Assembly (NCBI GenBank): GCA_007129225.1
Contig: SKVX01000004.1
Span: 1 to 19,180, forward strand
From: Halomonas sp.
GTDB taxonomy: Bacteria; Pseudomonadota; Gammaproteobacteria; Pseudomonadales; Halomonadaceae
Reading direction: 5' to 3'
Length of the DNA stretch: 19,180 nt
This document shows, piece by piece, positions 14,383-19,180 of this stretch. Both the position numbers and the translations under genes were made by a program. Every line of letters starts with the position of its first letter. Position 1 is the stretch's first letter. The notes under the pieces are model-generated. The model was not told the origin of the DNA, made no database searches, and saw only the letters and a program-made list of their open reading frames with translations.

Positions 14383-15198
14383 ATGGATGTTCCCCTGAGC
14401 TGGCAGTTGGCCAAGCTGGTGGTGTCGATCGGTATCGTGCTGGGCCTGGCGATGGTCGCCGAGCGCGTCAGTACCCGCATGGCCGGCCTGCTCGCCGGCT
14501 ACCCGCTGGGCACCGCCATCGCCCTGTTCTTCATCGGGCTGGAGATATCGCCGGACTTTGCCGCCGAGAGCGCGGTATACAGCCTGGCCGGTTTTACCGC
14601 CACCATGGCGCTGGGTGGCGGCTACCTGATCTGCGGCCGCCGCGACGGCCTCAGGGGGGTGCTCACCGGCACCGCCGGTGGCCTGGCGGCCTGGTTCCTT
14701 GTCAGCCTGCTGCTCACCCGGATCGACTTCACCCGCTTGACCGGCACCCTGACCACCCTGCTGGCCATCTTCGCCTTTACCTGGCTCTATCGCCACGTCG
14801 CAGAAACCCGGGTCACGGTCAAGCCTGGCGGCTCTCGCTGGCCGGCCCTGGGGATGCGGGCAACGCTGGCTACCGCCATCGTATTCCTGGTGACCGGGCT
14901 CGCCCATGTGCTGCCTGCCTCCTGGGCGGGCATGCTGGCAGCCTTCCCGATCTCCATGTTCCCGCTGCTGGTGATATTGCATCTCACCCATGGGGCAGGG
15001 CCGGCCGCCACGGTGATCAAGCACTATCCTGCCGGACTGGGCGCACTGCTCTGCTACGCCCTTTGCGTCTCCCTGACCTATGCCACCCTGGGGTTGTTCC
15101 TGGGCACCCTGGCCGGGTTCGGGGTGGCCACGCTCTGGCTGCTGGCATGGACGCGACTGCAGGCCTGGCATGCGGCCCGGCCTGCCAGAGACACTTGA
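14383..15198 (+). CDS. Multi-pass inner membrane protein with internal repeat (271 aa)
   Basis: This is a strongly hydrophobic protein with about eight to ten predicted membrane segments, possible transporter or exporter, family not recognised. Two similar blocks, MAGLLAGYPLGTAIALF from residue 33 and WAGMLAAFPISMFPLLV from residue 181, each combine (M/W)AG(L/M)LA with a proline in the middle of a membrane helix. They are 148 residues apart, which points to an internal duplication of a half-unit. A charged loop near 140-155 (ETRVTVKPGGSR) separates the halves. The ATG has AAGGA eight bases upstream, 18 bp after the preceding gene. Nothing indicates the substrate. Confidence 0.75.
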   Translation: MDVPLSWQLAKLVVSIGIVLGLAMVAERVSTRMAGLLAGYPLGTAIALFFIGLEISPDFAAESAVYSLAGFTATMALGGGYLICGRRDGLRGVLTGTAGGLAAWFLVSLLLTRIDFTRLTGTLTTLLAIFAFTWLYRHVAETRVTVKPGGSRWPALGMRATLATAIVFLVTGLAHVLPASWAGMLAAFPISMFPLLVILHLTHGAGPAATVIKHYPAGLGALLCYALCVSLTYATLGLFLGTLAGFGVATLWLLAWTRLQAWHAARPARDT

Positions 15199-15292
15199 CC
15201 TAGCGCTTGCTCGGGGCAATGCTGGCATTTCGAACCTTTTACCGCCCCGCACCGACAGGACACCACTGTCAGGACCCACAAGGATCATTGCC

Positions 15293-15706
15293 ATGTTCGT
15301 GCGCACCATCGAGCCCGCCTTTTACGACACCGACGCCCTGGGTCATATCAACAACACCCGGCTGCCGGCATGGTTCGAGATGGCTCGCAACGACCTCTTT
15401 CGACTGTTCACGCCGGACCTGGACCCGCGCAAGTGGCGGCTGATCATGGCCCGCATGGAGATCGACTACCGGGCCGAACTGCACTATGGCAGTGACATCG
15501 AGCTGCGCACCTATCTCTCGCGACTGGGCAACAGCTCCTTCACCGTGACCCAGGAGGCCTGGCAGAAGGGGGTGCTCACCAACCTGGGCCACACCGTGCT
15601 TGTGCACTTCGACCATGGCGAGAAGCGGGCAGTGCGCATCGAAGGGGAGTTGCGCACGGCCCTGGAGGCGCACCTGCGCGACGTCGAGGAGCCGAGGCAG
15701 GCATGA
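15293..15706 (+). CDS. Hotdog-fold acyl-CoA thioesterase (4HBT/YbgC family)
   Basis: This 137-residue protein probably hydrolyses an acyl-CoA thioester. The N-terminal strand-helix motif YDTDALGHINNTRLPAWFE (residues 11-29) is the 4-hydroxybenzoyl-CoA thioesterase signature with catalytic-type D14 and N21. IDYRAELHYGSDIELRTYLS forms the central sheet, and the last third is a typical hotdog strand region (LTNLGHTVLVHFD). The ATG at 15293 has AAGGA eight bases upstream; an open frame further upstream overlaps the membrane protein gene and is rejected. It overlaps ybaK by 4 bases (ATGA), so the two are made together. The substrate is not predictable from sequence. Confidence 0.88.
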   Translation: MFVRTIEPAFYDTDALGHINNTRLPAWFEMARNDLFRLFTPDLDPRKWRLIMARMEIDYRAELHYGSDIELRTYLSRLGNSSFTVTQEAWQKGVLTNLGHTVLVHFDHGEKRAVRIEGELRTALEAHLRDVEEPRQA

Positions 15707-16173
15707 CGCCGGCCATCAAGTTGCTGGAACGGGACGGCGCCAACTTCGAGCTGCTCAGCTACGAGCATGACCCACGCGCGCCAGCCTACGGCGAGGAAGC
15801 GGCCCGCGCGCTGTCGCTGGAGCCACGGAGCGTGTTCAAGACCCTGGTGGCTCGGCTCGACGATGGCCGCCTGGCGATCGGCATCGTGCCGGTCACCGCC
15901 CAGCTGGATCTCAAGGCGCTGGCCAAGGCCGCCGGAGGCCGGCGAGCGTGCATGGCAGAGTCCGCCGAGGCGGCGCGGGCCACGGGCTATGTGCTCGGCG
16001 GCATCAGCCCCCTGGGGCAGAAGAAGCGCCTGCCCACCTTTCTGGACGAGAGCGCGGCGGGCTTCGCAGCAATCCATGTCAGCGGCGGCCGGCGCGGCCT
16101 GGAGATCCGCCTGGCACCGGACGACCTGGTTCGACTGACCGGCGCAAGGCTGGTGCGGCTCGCTCGGCACTGA
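15703..16173 (+). CDS. ybaK: Cys-tRNA(Pro) / Cys-tRNA(Cys) deacylase YbaK
   Basis: YbaK clears cysteine mischarged on tRNA(Pro) by prolyl-tRNA synthetase, so preventing Pro-to-Cys mistranslation. The protein is 156 residues, close to E. coli YbaK. MTPAIKLLER and the middle block GGISPLGQKKRLPT match the E. coli protein nearly word for word, VTAQLDLKALAKA corresponds to its VAGQLDLKKVAKA-like stretch, and the essential lysine is K46 (VFKTL). The C-terminal VSGGRRGLEIRLAPDDL is conserved. GAGG five bases before ATG serves as ribosome-binding site. It overlaps the thioesterase gene by 4 bp. Confidence 0.95.
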   Translation: MTPAIKLLERDGANFELLSYEHDPRAPAYGEEAARALSLEPRSVFKTLVARLDDGRLAIGIVPVTAQLDLKALAKAAGGRRACMAESAEAARATGYVLGGISPLGQKKRLPTFLDESAAGFAAIHVSGGRRGLEIRLAPDDLVRLTGARLVRLARH

Positions 16174-16258
16174 CGTCCCCTGAGCCAAAGCACTACGCTT
16201 GTGGTCACAGAGTCATGGCCCACTTGGCTGGAACACCCAATTTTGCCTGGAGCTGATC

Positions 16259-16591
16259 ATGGCCATACGCTACAACCTCTGGCTCGATCCCGATAACGTC
16301 GACCAGCACCGTGCAGTGGAAGAAGACCTGGAGCGCTACTTCATGGAGCGTTTCGCGGATTACCCCCACATCCGCTTGTTCGGGGCGGACCCCTACGATT
16401 ATGATGCGCCGTTCAATCGCCTCTACGACGTATTGATGGCACGGGCCAATGAGTACTGCGAACGACGCTGGAAGGGCTATGTCCCCTCTCCCGAGCAGCT
16501 CAACCGGACCTTCTTTCGCGCCGTGGGCCGCTCCAACAAGTTCGTACGGGACCCAAGCGATGGTGATCCAGACCGATCAGACACCCGATGA
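16259..16591 (+). CDS. Small hypothetical protein (110 aa)
   Basis: I do not recognise this acidic, aromatic-rich 110-residue protein. It begins MAIRYNLWLDPDNVDQ and contains FGADPYDYDAPFNRLYDVL and RRWKGYVPSPEQLN; no membrane segment, signal or known motif is seen. The ATG at 16259 has GGAG six bases upstream. Its last 32 bases overlap the start of the DUF501 gene in another frame, so the two are likely translated as a coupled pair. The 85-bp gap before it holds no clear promoter. Confidence 0.72.
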   Translation: MAIRYNLWLDPDNVDQHRAVEEDLERYFMERFADYPHIRLFGADPYDYDAPFNRLYDVLMARANEYCERRWKGYVPSPEQLNRTFFRAVGRSNKFVRDPSDGDPDRSDTR

Positions 16592-17081
16592 GCGCCAACT
16601 GGCCATCATCGCCCGCCAGCTGGGCCGAGCTCCCCGGGGCGTCGAGGCCGTGGCCGCCACCGATGGCGAAGGCACACCACTGGTGCTGCGCATGGCACCC
16701 ATCGTCGAGGGCAAGCCCTTCCCCACCCTCTACTGGCTCTGTTCCGAGCGCCTGAAGATCGAGATCTCGCGCATCGAGGCCCGCGGGGTGATCAAGGTGC
16801 TGGAGACCCGGCTCCAGGAGGATGCCGATTTCCTGGCTGCCTATCACGCCAGCCATCGGGACTATGTCGAGGCACGCTGGCGTTACATGGAGTCGTCCCA
16901 GCGCGAAAGGGTCATCCAGCTCGGCTATGAAACGGTCCTGCGCGAACGCGGCATTGGCGGCATCGCCAACTGGGACCAGGTCCGCTGCCTGCATACGCAG
17001 TATGCCCATCACCTGTGCGGCGACAACGTCGTTGGCCAGTGGATGGACCGAGAATATGCTGTTGCCGACTGCCTGCCCTGA
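16560..17081 (+). CDS. DUF501 family protein (173 aa)
   Basis: The N-terminus (IIARQLGRAPRGVEAVAA) and PFPTLYWLCSERL in the middle match the DUF501 pattern, an uncharacterised bacterial family. It is a soluble protein with cysteine- and histidine-containing patches (CLHTQYAHHLCGD) that might bind a metal; that is only an inference. The ATG at 16560 is inside the preceding gene and has no strong ribosome-binding site, consistent with translational coupling. An earlier in-frame ATG at 16449 would increase the overlap to 143 bp and is not preferred. Confidence 0.85.
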   Translation: MVIQTDQTPDERQLAIIARQLGRAPRGVEAVAATDGEGTPLVLRMAPIVEGKPFPTLYWLCSERLKIEISRIEARGVIKVLETRLQEDADFLAAYHASHRDYVEARWRYMESSQRERVIQLGYETVLRERGIGGIANWDQVRCLHTQYAHHLCGDNVVGQWMDREYAVADCLP

Positions 17082-17087
17082 GGCTCC

Positions 17088-17116
17088 TTTTCGCGGGTCC
17101 CGGCTGCTAGGATAAT
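17088..17116 (+). promoter_or_regulatory. Candidate promoter of the LOG-family gene
   Basis: GATAAT (5 of 6) at 17111-17116 is preceded after 17 bp by TTTTCG, a poor -35. A transcript would start near 17123, giving a short leader before the ATG at 17138. This placement also argues against the ATG at 17126. Confidence 0.35.
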
Positions 17117-17137
17117 CACCCTGCCATGGAGAAAAGC

Positions 17138-17689
17138 ATGTCGAGATTCTGCGTCTACCTGGGCTCTCGCAACGGTCGGGATCCTGTCTTTCTGGAAGCC
17201 ACCCGATCCCTGGGGCGTGAGCTGGCCGCACGCGGTCATAGCCTGGTCTATGGCGGTGCGCGTATCGGGCTGATGGGGGAGTTGGCCAACGCCGTGCTGG
17301 CCGAAGGAGGCGAAGTGATCGGGGTGATGCCAGACCATCTGGTAGAGCGTGAGCAGGCCCACGAGGGACTGACCGAGTTGATTCGTGTCCACAACATGCA
17401 CGAACGCAAGGCCAGCATGGCCGCCCATGCCGATGCGTTCATTGCCCTGCCCGGCGGTATCGGTACCCTTGAGGAGCTGTTCGAGACTTGGACCTGGCAG
17501 TACCTGGGGCTGCATGACAAGCCCATCGGCGTCCTCGACACGGCAGACTTCTATTCCCCGCTGCTGGCCTTCCTGGACAGCTCCGTGGAGCACGGCTTTC
17601 TCGACTCACGAACCCGCACCTGCCTTATCGATGCCAATGAGCCGGCCATGCTGCTCGATGCCCTGGAGGTTCGCCTGGCCAACGGCTGA
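17138..17689 (+). CDS. LOG-family nucleotide 5'-monophosphate phosphoribohydrolase
   Basis: This Rossmann-fold enzyme of 183 residues belongs to the lysine-decarboxylase-like / LOG family (TIGR00730), which splits ribose 5-phosphate from AMP or cytokinin ribotides. The signature PGGIGTLEE is at 105-113 and the companion MHERKA is at 87-92 with catalytic R90; E112/E113 supply the acid. VYGGARIGLMG (37-47) is the phosphate-binding loop. The ATG at 17138 has GGAG six bases upstream; ATG 17126 is an alternative that lengthens it by 4 residues. The biological substrate in bacteria is generally a purine nucleotide; cytokinin production is not implied. It converges on the DnaQ-like gene with only 17 bp between stops. 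Confidence 0.92.
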   Translation: MSRFCVYLGSRNGRDPVFLEATRSLGRELAARGHSLVYGGARIGLMGELANAVLAEGGEVIGVMPDHLVEREQAHEGLTELIRVHNMHERKASMAAHADAFIALPGGIGTLEELFETWTWQYLGLHDKPIGVLDTADFYSPLLAFLDSSVEHGFLDSRTRTCLIDANEPAMLLDALEVRLANG

Positions 17690-17706
17690 GGTGAGCGGCA
17701 CCCGCG

Positions 17707-18207
17707 TCAGTCATAGCCCGCCAGTTGCCGTGTACGCAGGTAAGTGAGCTGCAGCAGTCGGGCGTCTTCCCCCGCACGGTGGCGATGAATGCCCAGCTCC
17801 TGGATCAGCGCCTCCCGTGTGGCATGCCACAGGGTGAGCTGGCGCTCTTCAAGCAGGATTCGAAGTGCCTCGAGACGGAAGGCCGGTAGCATCCCTGCAT
17901 GATGGAACAGTAGCGACAGCCAGGTATTATCGTAGCCCCAGCTGTCGCTATAGGCGATACCGATGCTACCCAGTTCATCGTTGAGCCAACGCGCCACCTG
18001 CTGGACCGGCAAGCCTTCCCGGTGCAGGCGTGCCCGCGAGATGCCGTGCAGCAACTCGGCCTTGGGATCCCAGTGGGTCCACTCCTCCAGCGGTTGAACG
18101 AGAAAGGCGCAGGTACTGCCATCGGCCCTGGCCAGGCCGATCTCGATGGGGTAACTACCGCGCCCGAATCCGGACGCCTCGATATCCAATAGTGTGGGCA
18201 GCGTCAC
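17707..18207 (-). CDS. DnaQ-like 3'-5' exonuclease (DEDDh)
   Basis: This is a small single-domain exonuclease of 166 residues. Exo I motif LLDIEASG gives D8 and E10, Exo II is D93 in WGYDNTW, and Exo III is H143-x4-D148 (HRAGED), so the DEDDh set is complete. Substrate (DNA, RNA or nucleotide) cannot be told. The start at GTG 18207 gives MTLPTLLDIE, with GAGGA 11-12 bases upstream. An ATG at 18246 would add 13 residues (serine- and arginine-rich) but lacks a ribosome-binding site. It follows the Sel1-repeat gene on the same strand after 62 bp. Confidence 0.88.
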   Translation of the reverse strand: MTLPTLLDIEASGFGRGSYPIEIGLARADGSTCAFLVQPLEEWTHWDPKAELLHGISRARLHREGLPVQQVARWLNDELGSIGIAYSDSWGYDNTWLSLLFHHAGMLPAFRLEALRILLEERQLTLWHATREALIQELGIHRHRAGEDARLLQLTYLRTRQLAGYD

Positions 18208-18269
18208 GGATGGGCGCTTCCTCGATGATGGGCCGGGCGATGTCATCAGTCGCCAAGGTGGCCGGCAGT

Positions 18270-18788
18270 CTAGTGTCGTGTCTGAGCACCGTCGATGTCC
18301 AGCTCGGCGCCTTCCAACCGTGTGTGACGGTCGGCCAGGGCCTGCCAGTGGGCGGCGTGAGTTGCGTCCGCCGTCAACCCCAGCTCGCCATAACGATAGG
18401 CCTTGGCAAGTCGTGCCGCGGCCAGGGGGTGGCCCGCCTCGCCGGCACGGGCATACCAGGTCACGGCTCTATCCTCGCGCCGGGGATACTGCAGGCAGCC
18501 ATTCTCATGGATTCGAGCCGCCTGATACTGCGCCTGGAGATTTCCCGCCTGAGCCGCCTCCAGCACGTAGCGGGCGCCCTTCGCCTTGTCCTGGGGGCTG
18601 ACGCCACGATGGAACAATACGTGTCCATAGAGCGAGAGCGCCCCGGGATGGCCGGCGTCGGCACAGCGTTCGAAGAGACGCATGGTCAGGCGCTGGGTAC
18701 GCGGTGAGCGCGGCAACCAGCGGGTATGGAACAACTGCTCCGCTAGACGATACTCGAGCCGAGTGAACAGTGACGATGCCTGCGTCAT
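18270..18788 (-). CDS. Sel1-like repeat protein (172 aa)
   Basis: The protein consists mainly of Sel1-type helical repeats: CADAGHPGALSLYGHVLF, then AAQAGNLQAQYQAARIHENG and AGEAGHPLAAARLAKAYRYG, about three units. These act as protein-binding scaffolds. No signal peptide or membrane segment is visible, so it is probably cytoplasmic. The ATG at 18788 has AAGG ten bases upstream; a longer open frame to 19070 overlaps tas and is rejected. It is the first of a probable two-gene minus-strand unit with the exonuclease, divergent from tas. Partner unknown. Confidence 0.85.
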   Translation of the reverse strand: MTQASSLFTRLEYRLAEQLFHTRWLPRSPRTQRLTMRLFERCADAGHPGALSLYGHVLFHRGVSPQDKAKGARYVLEAAQAGNLQAQYQAARIHENGCLQYPRREDRAVTWYARAGEAGHPLAAARLAKAYRYGELGLTADATHAAHWQALADRHTRLEGAELDIDGAQTRH

Positions 18789-18941
18789 GGGCAAACAACC
18801 TTGCGTTCGTGGTTCAGCAGCATGACGACACCATCCCTTGTCGTCGCCATAGCCTGTCGTAAGCTCGCCGTACGGACTCCGCCGGGGCCGATGAGGGTGG
18901 CCAGCATACGCCCGCCCCGCCGGTGACTCAACCCCTGCCAT

Positions 18942-18970
18942 TTGCTGCCTTGTTGGGCCTCGGCTAGCAT
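18942..18970 (+). promoter_or_regulatory. Candidate promoter of tas
   Basis: TTGCTG at 18942-18947 and TAGCAT at 18965-18970 are separated by 17 bp, 38 bp before the tas ATG. Both hexamers are partial matches, but spacing is ideal. It lies in the 220-bp divergent gap (18789-19008), in which I see nothing else definite. Confidence 0.4.
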
Positions 18971-19008
18971 GGCATTCGATACCGGACGAAACCGCGACAG
19001 GAGCAGTC

Positions 19009-19180
19009 ATGCAGACGCGACAGCTAGGCAACACGGGCATCGAGGTCAGCCGCCTGTGTCTGGGCACCATGACCTACGGCGAACAGAACAGCGAAAGCGA
19101 GGCCCATGAGCAGCTCGACCGCGCCGTCGCCTTCGGTATCAACTTCATCGATACCGCCGAGATGTATCCGGTACCGCCCA
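19009..19180 (+). CDS. tas: Tas-like NADP(H)-dependent aldo-keto reductase, 5' part
   Basis: Only the first 57 residues are in the window. They include the aldo-keto reductase opening LGNTGIEVSRLCLGTMTYGE, then NSESEAHEQLD and INFIDTAEMYPVPP, nearly identical to the N-terminus of E. coli Tas. The catalytic D48 and Y53 are present; lysine and histidine of the tetrad lie beyond the edge. The enzyme reduces carbonyl compounds with NADPH; the natural substrate is not known. AGGAG sits five bases before ATG. Confidence 0.9.
   Translation, partial: MQTRQLGNTGIEVSRLCLGTMTYGEQNSESEAHEQLDRAVAFGINFIDTAEMYPVPP

Noticed and set aside
13558..15309. 583-codon open frame on the minus strand across three plus/minus genes
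   Set aside because: It runs antisense to the membrane protein and the 148-aa gene, and its translation is a repetitive Gly/Gln/Arg/Ala composition typical of GC-rich shadow frames.
18789..19070. N-terminal extension of the Sel1 protein
   Set aside because: It would overlap the tas start and its translation has no Sel1 pattern.

Overview
The window is dense, GC-rich chromosomal DNA from a gammaproteobacterium, most likely a Halomonas-type organism (Halomonadaceae). The evidence is a gammaproteobacterial gene set (MinCDE, exonuclease I, CnoX/YbbN, YbaK, Tas), a close match of the acetoacetyl-CoA reductase to Cupriavidus PhaB, which fits polyhydroxyalkanoate storage, and acidic, alanine-, arginine- and glutamate-rich proteins. 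The genus is an inference. I see no insertion sequence, integrase, CRISPR array or attachment site, and base and codon use look even throughout.

Left part (1-7.8 kb). The 3' end of an M16 (pitrilysin-type) protease gene converges on exonuclease I (sbcB) across a perfect 15-bp stem terminator. Upstream of sbcB on the same minus strand is the cell-division site operon minC-minD-minE. minD starts with TTG, minE starts with GTG inside the minD stop, and the 77-bp minC-minD gap holds a candidate promoter and a direct repeat. A 926-residue protein with a HEAT-like N-terminus and several DUF349-type repeats is transcribed divergently from minC.

Middle part (7.8-12.7 kb). phaB lies on the minus strand with its own terminator and a conspicuous hairpin upstream. 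A clearly recognisable initiator tRNA gene has a good promoter and a Rho-independent terminator. Next comes a three-gene minus-strand operon: a von Willebrand A protein (YegL/TerY-like), a divergent eukaryotic-like protein kinase (YegI-like, kinase domain only) and a PP2C phosphatase (YegK/PphC-like). It forms a compact putative phospho-signalling unit. Divergent from it is CnoX/YbbN, a thioredoxin-TPR chaperone with an intact WCEPC active site. The kinase-phosphatase-VWA triad next to a redox chaperone is the most interesting system here.

Right part (12.7-19.2 kb). A PatB/MalY-type C-S lyase is divergent from an unknown 148-residue protein, which is followed by a multi-pass membrane protein with an internally repeated motif. 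A hotdog thioesterase then overlaps ybaK by 4 bp, and two further small genes (an unknown 110-residue protein and a DUF501 protein) overlap by 32 bp. A LOG-family nucleotide phosphoribohydrolase converges on a DEDDh exonuclease that follows a Sel1-repeat gene. The window ends inside tas, an aldo-keto reductase. No gene-free stretch exceeds 300 bases. The longest, 4693-4948 between minC and the DUF349 gene, must hold two divergent promoters, but I could not assign convincing -35/-10 pairs in it.
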